Below are positions 20,643 to 28,694 of a stretch of 64,000 nucleotides of DNA, piece after piece; within the stretch, counting starts at the first letter, position 1, and every line of letters starts with the position of its first letter. Where the stretch lies: contig NZ_KZ084329.1 in assembly GCF_002093975.1 (NCBI RefSeq), positions 187,596-251,595 of the forward strand, written 5' to 3'. Source of the DNA: Thermoactinospora rubra (lineage in GTDB: Bacteria > Actinomycetota > Actinomycetes > Streptosporangiales > Streptosporangiaceae). Under the pieces are notes generated by a model, which worked only from the letters and a program-made list of their open reading frames with translations, was not told where the DNA came from and did not search any database. The position numbers were made by a program, and so were the translations under genes.

Positions 20643-22157
20643 ATGACGGTGCGTCGGGTGATGGGCATCGAGACCGAGTACGGAATCTCCGTACCTGGCC
20701 AGCCAGGCGCCAACGCGATGGTCACCTCCTCCCAGGTGGTGAACGCCTACCTGGCGGCCTCCGCCGCCAGGGCGCGCAGGGCGCGATGGGACTTCGAGGA
20801 GGAGAACCCTCTGCGCGACGCGCGGGGCTTCGATCTGGCCCGCGAGGTCGCCGACCCCAGTCAGCTCACCGACGAGGACCTGGGGCTGGCCAACGTCATC
20901 CTCACCAACGGGGCGCGGCTGTACGTCGACCACGCCCACCCGGAGTACTCCACGCCGGAGTGCACCAACCCCCGCGCGGCGGTCATCTGGGACAAGGCGG
21001 GGGAGCGGGTGATGTACGACGCGGCCACCCGGGCCTCGGCCATCCCCACCAACGCGCCCATCCAGCTCTACAAGAACAACACCGACGCCAAGGGCGCCTC
21101 CTACGGCTGCCACGAGAACTACCTCATGCGCCGCGCCACGCCGTTCGCGGACATCGTGCGGCACCTGACGCCGTTCTTCGTCTCCCGCCAGGTCGTCGTC
21201 GGCGCGGGCAAGGTCGGCATCGGCCAGGACTCGCGCGGCGAGGGCTTCCAGATCAGCCAGCGGGCCGACTTCTTCGAGGTCGAGGTGGGCCTGGAGACCA
21301 CGCTCAAGCGGCCGATCATCAACACCCGGGACGAGCCGCACGCCGATCCGGAGAAGTACCGCCGGCTGCACGTGATCATCGGCGACGCCAACATGTCGGA
21401 AATTTCGACATATCTGAAGCTGGGGACCACGGCCCTCGTGCTCGCCATGATCGAGGACAACTTCCTCACCCGCGACCTCACCGTCGACAACCCCGTCCAG
21501 GCGCTGCGGGCCGTCTCCCACGACCCCACGTGCCGCTACCAGGTCCCCATGCGCGACGGGCGCAAGCTCACCGCCATCCAGATCCAGATGGAGTACCTGG
21601 AGCAGGCCCGCAAGTACGTCGAGGAACGCGGCACCGCCAACGAGGAGATGACCAAGGACGTCCTGGACCGCTGGGAGTCCGTCCTCGCCCGCCTGGCCGA
21701 CGACCCCATGCAGCTGTCCCGCGAGCTGGACTGGGTCGCCAAGCTCGAACTCCTCGAGGGCTACCGCAGCCGCGACGGCCTGGCCTGGTCCCACCCGCGG
21801 CTGCAACTGGTCGACCTGCAGTACTCCGACATCCGCCCCGACCGCGGGCTGTACAACCGGCTGGTCGCCCGCGGCCGCATGCAGCGGCTGGTCACCGAGG
21901 AAGAGGTCCAGCGCGCGGTGGAGAACCCGCCCACCGACACCCGCGCCTACTTCCGCGGCCGCTGCCTGGCCCAGTACAGCGACTCGGTGGCCGCCGCCTC
22001 CTGGGACTCGGTCATCTTCGACATCCCGGGCCGGGAATCCCTCCAGCGGGTCCCGACCCTCGAACCGCTGCGAGGCACCAAGGCCCACGTGGGCGAGCTG
22101 TTCGACCGCTGCCGCACCGCCGCCGAGCTGGTGGCCGCGCTGACCGGCGGCGAGTAG
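20643..22157 (+). CDS. dop: Deamidase/depupylase Dop
   Basis: A 504-residue glutamine-synthetase-fold enzyme that deamidates the C-terminal Gln of Pup and removes Pup from substrates. It opens with [16 protein letters not shown], where the Glu residues bind Mg-ATP. The Dop-specific loop [19 protein letters not shown] distinguishes it from PafA. The catalytic Asp sits in [31 protein letters not shown] and [10 protein letters not shown] are further conserved segments. ATG 20643 is preferred over ATG 20631 because the conserved N-terminus begins there and gaggg precedes it. It lies 617 bp upstream of pup, with one opposing membrane gene between. Confidence 0.96.
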   Translation: MTVRRVMGIETEYGISVPGQPGANAMVTSSQVVNAYLAASAARARRARWDFEEENPLRDARGFDLAREVADPSQLTDEDLGLANVILTNGARLYVDHAHPEYSTPECTNPRAAVIWDKAGERVMYDAATRASAIPTNAPIQLYKNNTDAKGASYGCHENYLMRRATPFADIVRHLTPFFVSRQVVVGAGKVGIGQDSRGEGFQISQRADFFEVEVGLETTLKRPIINTRDEPHADPEKYRRLHVIIGDANMSEISTYLKLGTTALVLAMIEDNFLTRDLTVDNPVQALRAVSHDPTCRYQVPMRDGRKLTAIQIQMEYLEQARKYVEERGTANEEMTKDVLDRWESVLARLADDPMQLSRELDWVAKLELLEGYRSRDGLAWSHPRLQLVDLQYSDIRPDRGLYNRLVARGRMQRLVTEEEVQRAVENPPTDTRAYFRGRCLAQYSDSVAAASWDSVIFDIPGRESLQRVPTLEPLRGTKAHVGELFDRCRTAAELVAALTGGE

Positions 22158-22170
22158 CCCCGGCCGCTCG

Positions 22171-22202
22171 ATCCGGTACGGCGGGGCGATGCCGTACCGG
22201 AT
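22171..22202. terminator. Hairpin terminator between convergent dop and a membrane protein gene
   Basis: Perfect 12-bp arms atccggtacggc / gccgtaccggat flank an 8-nt loop just after dop. It can serve both strands. Confidence 0.75.
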
Positions 22203-22206
22203 ATGA

Positions 22207-22224
22207 ATCTACAAAGTAAAGGCG
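22207..22224. repeat. Copy 1 of a dispersed AT-rich 18-bp motif
   Basis: The sequence is atctacaaagtaaaggcg. It differs from the copy at 39784-39801 only in the central AAA versus TTT. It lies between the dop hairpin and the stop codon of the convergent membrane protein gene. Confidence 0.7.
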
Positions 22225-22230
22225 TTCGGT

Positions 22231-22635
22231 TCAGAGCAAACCGATGCCGAGAAGCACCGTGCCCACCGCCAGGCAGGCGCCGCCGGCGAAGGTCAGCCAG
22301 ATCAACCGGTTCGGCTTGGTGTCGACCGGGCGGACGACCGACAGGAAGAAGCCCAGCGGCATCAGGATCGGCGCGGCCACGATGAGGGTCCGCACCAGCG
22401 CCCGCATGCCGTCGGACAGGTCGGCCTGGTCGACGTACAGCATCGCCACCAGGCTGAACAGCACCAGCACGCCGGCGTGCGCGTGCCCGGCGCGCCACAG
22501 CCCGCGCCGCACGGGGTTGTCGCGGTAGCCGGGCACGTTGCGCATGAGGAACGTCAGCAGGGTGACACCGCCGTAGGCGATGCCGGGGACCGTGATGAGG
22601 AGCACGCCTGCGGTGCTCAGCGACGAGGGGGACAT
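22231..22635 (-). CDS. Small four-helix membrane protein of unknown function
   Basis: A 134-residue protein with four predicted membrane segments (about 8-26, 50-66, 80-100 and 112-132). Polar landmarks are RGLWRAGHAHAGVLVL (conserved-looking His pair) and VRPVDTKPNRL. I cannot assign a family or function. ATG 22635 has ggaggt at 5 bp. Its promoter carries a perfect 17-bp palindrome between likely -35 and -10 boxes, so it is probably under a dedicated repressor. It is inserted, in the opposite direction, between dop and pup. Confidence 0.75.
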   Translation of the reverse strand: MSPSSLSTAGVLLITVPGIAYGGVTLLTFLMRNVPGYRDNPVRRGLWRAGHAHAGVLVLFSLVAMLYVDQADLSDGMRALVRTLIVAAPILMPLGFFLSVVRPVDTKPNRLIWLTFAGGACLAVGTVLLGIGLL

Positions 22636-22653
22636 CTCGCACCTCCGCGTCCC

Positions 22654-22683
22654 AGTATTGGATAGTATAGCTATCCAGTCAAG
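22654..22683 (-). promoter_or_regulatory. Promoter with a palindromic operator in the spacer
   Basis: On the minus strand TTGACT (22678-22683) is followed after 17 nt by AATACT (22655-22660 region). The spacer is almost filled by the perfect palindrome ggatagtatagctatcc (22660-22676, arms ggatag/ctatcc around 5 bp). A dimeric repressor bound there would block RNA polymerase. No regulator gene is adjacent. Confidence 0.6.
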
Positions 22684-22774
22684 TGAGGAAGATCGCGAGC
22701 CCGGCGACGCGAAACTGTCGTTAGGTTGGGGAAGATATCTGTGAGAAGCAGTCCCCCAAGCGGAGGTGGCAGAC

Positions 22775-22984
22775 ATGGCGACCAAGGACACCGGCGGCCA
22801 GAAGCAGGCCGGGCGGCGCGAGGGCGAGGTCGAGGAGACCGAGGCGACGGCGGCGGCCGATGTGCAGGAGCGGCACGAGAAGCTGACCGACGACGTCGAC
22901 GCAATTCTGGACGAAATCGACGAAGTTCTCGAAGAGAACGCAGAGGAATTTGTCAGGAGCTATGTCCAAAAAGGCGGCCAATAG
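22775..22984 (+). CDS. pup: Prokaryotic ubiquitin-like protein Pup
   Basis: A 69-residue, mostly disordered modifier. The second half has the Mpa/ARC-binding helix (LTDDVDAILDEIDEVLEENA), and it ends in GGQ; Dop must deamidate the final Gln to Glu before PafA can ligate it. ATG 22775 has ggagg at 8 bp; an in-frame GTG at 22766 would add three residues. A TAGGTT hexamer near 22721 is the best -10 candidate. The next gene starts 33 bp downstream, so pup and the endonuclease VII protein are likely co-transcribed. Confidence 0.96.
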   Translation: MATKDTGGQKQAGRREGEVEETEATAAADVQERHEKLTDDVDAILDEIDEVLEENAEEFVRSYVQKGGQ

Positions 22985-23017
22985 GGGAAATCGGACACAC
23001 GAAGGGAGGTAAACCGG

Positions 23018-24004
23018 GTGGAAACACCGGAGGCTCTAAAGTGCTGCCCGGACTGCGGTGAGGAAAAACCTGTATCGGAGTTCGGGCTAAATAGGCGGAT
23101 GGCCGATGGACGCGCTCGCTACTGCAAGGCCTGCTTCCGGCTGCGGTCCCAGTGCAGCTATCGCAAGCGCAAGGCGGAGCAGGGCAAGAAAGTGCGTGAG
23201 CGTGTAGAGGTTCCACCTGGACACAAATATTGTCCGCGCTGCAGGGAAATAAAGCTGCGCGATGAATTCGGCCGGAACAGGGCGCAGAAAGATGGGTTGG
23301 CGGCCTACTGCAAGCCCTGCCATACTATCGTGATGCGGGAAAACAAGATAAAGAAGTACGGGAGCGAGCGAAATTACATGCTCCAGTACCGCTATGGCAT
23401 TACCGAGGACGATTTCCAGCGCATGCTCGCCCAGCAGGGCGGGCTGTGCGCCATCTGCCGCGACGTGGAGGCGACGCACGTCGACCACTGCCACGACACC
23501 GGGCAGGTGCGCGGCCTGCTGTGTTTCAACTGCAACAACGCGCTGGGGCACTTCCGCGACTGCGTGGCCACCATGACGTTGGCGGCGCTGTATCTGGAGG
23601 GCTACGACTACTGGCCGGACTTCGTGGTGCTGCCGAAGCAGCGCTCCAGGTCCACAGCCCGGACCCGGACGTATCACCTGACCCGGCGGTATCGGCTCCG
23701 TGAGGAGGACGTGGAGCGGATGATCGAGGATCAGCTTGGCCTGTGTGCCGTCTGCTGGTCGAATCCTCCCGAGCACGTCGACCACTGCCACGAGTCCGGC
23801 CTCGTCCGCAAGGCTCTGTGCCTGCCGTGCAACTCCGGTATCGGGCAGTTCAGGGACGATGCGCGGAACGCCTGGCAGGCCGTCTCGTATGTGGAGGGGC
23901 CGCCGCGGGAGGAGCTGGAGCTGTCGGAGGAGGAACTGGTCCGGGCCGCCGACGAGGAGCTGGTGAGGGTGCTCGATCACCTGTCCGAGGCGACGATGGT
24001 GTGA
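23018..24004 (+). CDS. Endonuclease VII-like protein with two zinc ribbons and two nuclease domains
   Basis: A 328-residue protein. Two N-terminal zinc-ribbon-like units (Cys10/13/36/39 and Cys72/75/98/101) are followed by two consecutive endonuclease VII (His-Me finger) domains. Domain 1 spans about 120-195: Cys144/147, HVDHCH at 154-159, Cys169/172 and Asn173. Domain 2 spans about 219-292: Cys243/246, HVDHCH at 253-258, Cys268/271 and Asn272. All zinc ligands and the Asp-His-Asn catalytic set of T4 gp49-type resolvases are kept in both copies. GTG 23018 has gggaggt upstream, 33 bp after pup. Single-domain relatives are known beside actinobacterial proteasome genes (from memory). The first third is visibly less GC-rich than its surroundings. 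Substrate (branched DNA) is inferred. Confidence 0.88.
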   Translation: METPEALKCCPDCGEEKPVSEFGLNRRMADGRARYCKACFRLRSQCSYRKRKAEQGKKVRERVEVPPGHKYCPRCREIKLRDEFGRNRAQKDGLAAYCKPCHTIVMRENKIKKYGSERNYMLQYRYGITEDDFQRMLAQQGGLCAICRDVEATHVDHCHDTGQVRGLLCFNCNNALGHFRDCVATMTLAALYLEGYDYWPDFVVLPKQRSRSTARTRTYHLTRRYRLREEDVERMIEDQLGLCAVCWSNPPEHVDHCHESGLVRKALCLPCNSGIGQFRDDARNAWQAVSYVEGPPREELELSEEELVRAADEELVRVLDHLSEATMV

Positions 24005-24082
24005 CGGGCGGCTTTCCGGCCGACTGTGCGGGGGCGGTGGGGCGGGTCGGCGGTGGGGCGTGAGTTCGGTCCTTGCGGTGGG

Positions 24083-25114
24083 TCAGTTCTTGGGCTCGTA
24101 TTCCACGCCGACGCCGATCAGCCGTACCGGCCTGGTGAGGTCGAAGCGGTCCAGGATGGCCACGGCCGTGGTGTCGACGGCGTCGGGGTCGGTGGTGGGG
24201 GAGGGGAGCTTGGTCTGACGGGTGAGGGTGTCGAACGGCCTGAAGCGGATCTTGACAGTGACGCGGACGATCCGGCGGCCCGCGTCGTCGGCCTCTGCGG
24301 CCAGGCGGCGCGCGAAGGCCGACACGTGGGCGGAGATTTCCTCCGGTGAGGTGAGGTCCTGGGTGAAGGTGGCCTCGCGGCTGTGGCCGCGGGGGATCCA
24401 TGGGGTGTCGCTGACGGTGGCCTCGCCCTTGCCGAGCGCGAGGTAGCGCAGCCATGGCCCGTTGGTGGGGCCGAAGCGTTCGGCGAGGTCGGCGGGGTCG
24501 GCGGCGGCCAGCTGGTTGACGGTGTGGATGCCCATGGCGGCGAGTTTGGCGGCGGTCTTGTCGCCGATGCCCCACAGGGCGGTGGTGGGGCGTTCGCCCA
24601 TGACGGCCGTCCAGTCGTCGCCGGTCAGGCGCGCGACTCCGGCGGGTTTGCGGAATCCGGCGGCGAGCTTGGCCTGGTGCTTGTTGTCGCCGATGCCGAT
24701 GGAGCAGGTCAGGCCGGTGCGTTCGTGGACGGCGCGCTGGATGTCGCGGGCCAGCGCCTCGGGGTCGTCGGTGCGGCAGCCGAGGAAGGCCTCGTCCAGG
24801 CCCCAGACCTCCACGACGACGGGGAAGGTGCGCAGGACGTCCATGACCTGGGCGGAGACGGTTTCGTAGGCGGGCAGGTCGACCGGCAGGAAGATCGCGT
24901 CGGGGCATTTGCGGTGGGCGGTGCGCATGGGCATGCCGGAGTGCACGCCGTACTGCCTGGCCTCGTAGGAGGCGGTGGACACGACGGTGCGGGGGCGGGT
25001 GGGGTCGCCGTCGGCGCCGACGATCACGGGCCGGCCGCGGAGTTCGGGGTTGCGCAGGGTCTCGACGGCCGCCATGAAGGAGTCGAGGTCGACGTGGAGG
25101 ATCCAGTTCCTCAT
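24083..25114 (-). CDS. dinB: DNA polymerase IV (Y family, translesion)
   Basis: A 343-residue Y-family polymerase that copies damaged DNA. The palm carries VDLDSFMAAVE (metal Asp), SYEARQYGVHSGMPM (incoming nucleotide site) and VWGLDEAFLG (catalytic Asp-Glu). SIGIGDNKHQAKLAAGFRKP and the helix-hairpin-helix WGIGDKTAAKLAAMGIHTV follow, then the little-finger domain. No beta-clamp motif is obvious in the last residues. ATG 25114 has gggag very close (2 bp). I find no SOS box or PafBC-type motif directly upstream. It converges on the endonuclease VII gene inside the proteasome locus. Confidence 0.93.
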   Translation of the reverse strand: MRNWILHVDLDSFMAAVETLRNPELRGRPVIVGADGDPTRPRTVVSTASYEARQYGVHSGMPMRTAHRKCPDAIFLPVDLPAYETVSAQVMDVLRTFPVVVEVWGLDEAFLGCRTDDPEALARDIQRAVHERTGLTCSIGIGDNKHQAKLAAGFRKPAGVARLTGDDWTAVMGERPTTALWGIGDKTAAKLAAMGIHTVNQLAAADPADLAERFGPTNGPWLRYLALGKGEATVSDTPWIPRGHSREATFTQDLTSPEEISAHVSAFARRLAAEADDAGRRIVRVTVKIRFRPFDTLTRQTKLPSPTTDPDAVDTTAVAILDRFDLTRPVRLIGVGVEYEPKN

Positions 25115-25260
25115 GGCTCCCAGTGTTCAGCAAACCGGTCGTCGATGGAGACCAGGGCGCGGGTACGGCGTGGCACGGCCCGGGCGTGGGTGTAGCCGTC
25201 CGGGCCGGTGAGGCGGGGCCGGCCGGGTGGGGTACGGCGGCGCCGGCGGGGCCGGCCGGG

Positions 25261-26622
25261 TCAGCCCGCGACGTTGGCCGCGCCGCCGACGAGCCCTTCG
25301 AGCTTGGCCTGGTAGGCCGAGGCGGCCTCGTCGGGCGGGGTGCCGGAGACGACCGCCGCCGTGGCCTCCTGCACGGCGACCGACACCTGCGGGTAGACCG
25401 CCAGCGGCGGCCGGTAGGCGGTGATCGGCAGCACCTCGTCGGCGATGAACTTCAGCATCGGGTCCGCGCCCAGCACCTCGTCGTTGACGTCCTTGCGGGC
25501 GCTGATGCGGACCTGCCCGGCCAGCTCGGCCTTGGTGGCCTCCTTGGAGTGCATGAAGCTCAGCAGCTCCCAGGCGAGCTTGCCGTTCTTGGTGAAGGGG
25601 TTGAGCACCCGCACCGCGCCGCCGGACATGGACACGAAGTCCTGTCCCCGGATCCCGGCGCCGGGCTGCTTGGCCGGGATCTTGGCGTAGCCGACGACCT
25701 GATCGCGGTCGGCCATCTTGGCGATGCCCGCCTGCGGCTCGACGACGGAGCGCCAGAAGTAGTCGCTCTCGGCCAGGATGCCGATCTTGCCCTCGGCGAA
25801 CTGGGCGAAGGACTTGTCGCGCCCCTTGGCCTCCTGCTGGAGCTTGGGGTCGCCCAGGCCGCTGCCGCCGTACAGCTGCCGGTAGAAGGCCAGGACGTCC
25901 TTCATGGCCTGGGAGGCGCCGGTCCACTTGCGGTCGGCGTAGATCTCCGCGCCCGCCCCGGCCAGCAGCGGCAGCACGCCCTGCATGGTGGTCGCCTCGC
26001 CCATGGCGGTGCCGGCGTTGATCTGGACGGGCACGGGCACGCCGGCGTCCTTGAGCCTGCGGCCGGCGTCCAGGATGTCCTGCCAGCTCGTGGGCTGCCA
26101 CGTCTCGGGCAGCCCGGCCTTTCTGAACAGGGCCTTGTTGTAGAACAGCACCCGCCCGTCGGTGCCGAGCGGCAGGCCGTACTTCTTGCCCTCGAAGACA
26201 CCCAGGCCCTGGACGGCCTGCGGGATCTGCGTCCAGCCCTCCCAGGAGTCGACGCCGGGGCCGCCCACCTCGGCCAGCGGCTTGAGGTAGCCGGCCTGGG
26301 CGAACTCGCCGACCCAGATGCCGTCGACGGCGATGACGTCGGCGCCGCGCCGCGACTTCAGGTCCAGGGCCAGCCTGGTCTTGTACTGCTCGTCGTCCAC
26401 GCCGCTGGGCTGGAAGAGCACCTTGACGTTGCGATGGGTGCTCTCGAACCGGGGGATGACCCAGTTCTTGATCCAGTCGGCGCCCTCGGCGTTCTTGCCG
26501 CCGGAGATGGCGTTGGCGGTGATCGTCAGCGTCACGGTCTCCGGTCCGGCCGGTCCGCCGGTGCCGCAGGCCGGCAGCGCGAGGACCAGGGCGAGGGGCA
26601 CGGCCACGGGCAGCGGTCTCAC
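25261..26622 (-). CDS. Sugar-type ABC transporter substrate-binding lipoprotein (orphan)
   Basis: A 453-residue extracellular solute-binding protein, SBP_bac_1 family. The signal peptide ends in lipobox LALPAC (Cys near residue 19), giving a membrane-anchored lipoprotein. The body has family features such as GADVIAVDGIWVGEFAQAGYL, YGLPLGTDGRVLFYNK and KNGKLAWELLSFMHSKEA. GTG 26622 follows ggagg at 6 bp. No permease or ATPase gene accompanies it, so it must share a transporter encoded elsewhere. It points away from prcB, and the shared 180-bp intergenic region holds both promoters. Confidence 0.88.
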   Translation of the reverse strand: MRPLPVAVPLALVLALPACGTGGPAGPETVTLTITANAISGGKNAEGADWIKNWVIPRFESTHRNVKVLFQPSGVDDEQYKTRLALDLKSRRGADVIAVDGIWVGEFAQAGYLKPLAEVGGPGVDSWEGWTQIPQAVQGLGVFEGKKYGLPLGTDGRVLFYNKALFRKAGLPETWQPTSWQDILDAGRRLKDAGVPVPVQINAGTAMGEATTMQGVLPLLAGAGAEIYADRKWTGASQAMKDVLAFYRQLYGGSGLGDPKLQQEAKGRDKSFAQFAEGKIGILAESDYFWRSVVEPQAGIAKMADRDQVVGYAKIPAKQPGAGIRGQDFVSMSGGAVRVLNPFTKNGKLAWELLSFMHSKEATKAELAGQVRISARKDVNDEVLGADPMLKFIADEVLPITAYRPPLAVYPQVSVAVQEATAAVVSGTPPDEAASAYQAKLEGLVGGAANVAG

Positions 26623-26762
26623 AGCGGCCTCCAGCGTGGGATGGACGTGCAGACATACCGACAATCGCACGGGCCCCCGCGGGCGTAAAGAAACGATCTG
26701 GTGAACACAGCCGGTTCGCCGCCAGCTGATCGAGACGAGTGCAAGCGGGGGCAGAAGATGAG

Positions 26763-26768
26763 TAGGGT
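26763..26768 (+). promoter_or_regulatory. Candidate -10 box of the prcBA operon
   Basis: TAGGGT 34 nt before the prcB GTG is a good actinobacterial -10. No convincing -35 partner is visible. Confidence 0.4.
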
Positions 26769-26802
26769 CAAGCCTGTCGACGTATCGTTGGGAGGGAGTC
26801 GC

Positions 26803-27651
26803 GTGGCACCGCACAGGGATCTGCCCGCCGGATTGATGCACAACCTTTTCCAGAACACCGGCAACTCCTCGTTCACCGATTTTCTCGGGCACTACGCGCC
26901 CGAGCTGCTGCAGCGGCGGACGGAGCGGCTGGCGGCACCCATCGGCGACCAGGTCCCGCACGCCACCACGATCGCGGCGGCGACGTTCGCGGGCGGCGTG
27001 GTCATGGCGGGGGACCGCAGGTCGACCTCGGGGAACATCATTGCGCAGCGTGACATCGAGAAGGTGTTCCGCGCCGACGACTACTCGTGCATGGGCATCG
27101 CGGGCACGGCCAGCACCGGCATCGAGATGGCCCGGCTGTTCCGCGTGGAGCTTGAGCACTACGAGAAGATGGAGGGCCGCACGCTGTCGGTGGCCGGCAA
27201 GGCCAACCGGCTGGCCACGATGATCCGCGGCAACCTCGGCATGGCGATGCAGGGGCTGGTGGTGGTGCCGCTGTTCGCCGCCTACGACCCCGACCGCGAC
27301 GCGGGGCGGATCTTCAGCTACGACGTGGCCGGCGGGCCGTACGAGAAGGACCGCTACGACGCGATCGGGTCGGGCTCGATCTTCGCCAAGGGCGCGCTGA
27401 AGAAGCTCTACCGCGACGACGCCGGCGCCGACGACACGGTGACGATGCTCATCCAGGCGCTCTACGACGCCGCCGACGACGACTCGGCCACCGGCGGCCC
27501 CGACGTGACCAGGAAGATCTGGCCGGTCGTGGCGGTGATCGACGACAACGGCTTCCGCCGCCTGGGCGACGAGGAGGTCGCCGAGGTCGTCCAGCACATG
27601 CTGGATGAGCGGATGATCTCCCCCGACGGCCCCATCGCCCCGCTGCGCTAG
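26803..27651 (+). CDS. prcB: 20S proteasome beta subunit
   Basis: A 282-residue catalytic subunit made with a propeptide. The mature N-terminus is the nucleophile Thr55, in [21 protein letters not shown]. Conserved residues GDRRST, RDIEKVF (Lys), GIAGTAS and the C-terminal SGSIFAKG (Ser-Gly-Ser) complete the active site. GTG 26803 is chosen for gggagggag 4 bp upstream; an in-frame GTG at 26701 would add 34 residues that do not look like a normal propeptide. prcA follows 15 bp later. Confidence 0.96.
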   Translation: MAPHRDLPAGLMHNLFQNTGNSSFTDFLGHYAPELLQRRTERLAAPIGDQVPHATTIAAATFAGGVVMAGDRRSTSGNIIAQRDIEKVFRADDYSCMGIAGTASTGIEMARLFRVELEHYEKMEGRTLSVAGKANRLATMIRGNLGMAMQGLVVVPLFAAYDPDRDAGRIFSYDVAGGPYEKDRYDAIGSGSIFAKGALKKLYRDDAGADDTVTMLIQALYDAADDDSATGGPDVTRKIWPVVAVIDDNGFRRLGDEEVAEVVQHMLDERMISPDGPIAPLR

Positions 27652-27666
27652 AAAGGATCACCTCCG

Positions 27667-28488
27667 GTGACCATGCCTTTTGGATACGCGTCCCCTGAGC
27701 AGATCATGCGGGACAAGGCGGACTACGCGCGCAAGGGCATCGCGCGTGGCCGCAGCGTCGTGGTGCTGCAGTACCAGGACGGCATCCTGTTCGTGGCGCC
27801 CAATCCGTCGCGGGCGCTGCACAAGATCAGCGAGATCTACGACCGCATCGGCTTCGCGGCGGTCGGGCGCTACAACGAGTTCGAGGAGCTGCGGCTGGGC
27901 GGCATCCGCTACGCCGACGTCAACGGCTACACCTACGACCGCTCCGACGTGACCGGCCGGGGGCTGGCCAACCTGTACGCCTCCTTCCTCGGCAAGGCCT
28001 TCACCGAGCAGATCAAGTCGCTGGAGGTGGAGGTGGTGGTGGCCGAGGTGGGCGAGACGCCCGACCGCGACGCCATCTACCGGCTGACCTTCGACGGCTC
28101 GGTGTTCGACGAGCACGGTTTCACGGCGATGGGCGGCCAGGCCGAGGCGGTGGCCTCGCGGCTGAAGGAGCGCTACCGGGAGGGCATGCCGCTCGCGGAG
28201 GCGCTGGAGGTCGCGCTGGCGGCGCTGACCGAGCCGGGCGGGGAGCGTCCGGCGGTGGGGCAGCTGGAGGTGGCGGTGCTCGACCGCAACCGGGAGCACC
28301 GCAAGTTCCAGCGCCTGGTGGGGCCGCGGCTGGAGCGGCTGCTGGCGCGCCCGGCGGGCCAGCAGCAGGCCCAGCAGCAGGCCCAGGAGCAAGCCCAGGA
28401 GCCTTCGCAGGAGCAGCCCGCTCAGCAGGAGGGCGGCCAGCCGCCGACCGCGCCCGAGGGGCCGCTGGACGACGGCTCGGGCGGCTGA
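27667..28488 (+). CDS. prcA: 20S proteasome alpha subunit with Gln-rich tail
   Basis: A 273-residue structural subunit forming the outer, gated ring. The N-terminal gate segment MTMPFGYASPEQIMRDKADY and KGIARGRSVVVLQYQDGILF are typical. The C-terminus, from about residue 232, is a low-complexity tail of Gln/Ala/Glu/Pro (AGQQQAQQQAQEQAQEP) ending in Gly-rich sequence, longer than in most relatives. GTG 27667 is the annotated start; ATG 27673 is equally plausible. It is co-transcribed with prcB (15-bp gap) and followed by a strong terminator. Confidence 0.95.
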   Translation: MTMPFGYASPEQIMRDKADYARKGIARGRSVVVLQYQDGILFVAPNPSRALHKISEIYDRIGFAAVGRYNEFEELRLGGIRYADVNGYTYDRSDVTGRGLANLYASFLGKAFTEQIKSLEVEVVVAEVGETPDRDAIYRLTFDGSVFDEHGFTAMGGQAEAVASRLKERYREGMPLAEALEVALAALTEPGGERPAVGQLEVAVLDRNREHRKFQRLVGPRLERLLARPAGQQQAQQQAQEQAQEPSQEQPAQQEGGQPPTAPEGPLDDGSGG

Positions 28489-28506
28489 GGGCCTGTCCGC
28501 GCAGGG

Positions 28507-28541
28507 AAAGGGGCCGTCCCCGTCGGTGGGGCGGCCCCTTT
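28507..28541 (+). terminator. Terminator after prcA
   Basis: The arms aaaggggccg... and ...cggcccctttc pair over about 14 bp with one bulge, and the downstream arm ends in TTT. It separates prcBA from pafA, which then has its own promoter. Confidence 0.8.
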
Positions 28542-28694
28542 CGCGTGCGCCGGTGACGGGCTCGCGGGAGCCGTATGGCATGCCGCCGGAGGGGCGTGCC
28601 GAGCGCGGGCGGGAGCCGTACCGGAAAACCGGCGGAAAGAAAACCCGCGCCAAGATCTCTCCCGCCCGCCGATTCGGGGAACTAGTGTGAGGTG

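Noticed and set aside
25115..25180. SOS box or PafBC-type motif upstream of dinB
   Set aside because: I looked for GAAC-N4-GTTC and for TTGTCRGTG with a downstream TANNNT and saw neither in this stretch.
26701..26802. Longer prcB start
   Set aside because: The extra 34 residues do not resemble a proteasome propeptide, and the region carries a likely -10 box; gggagggag supports GTG 26803.
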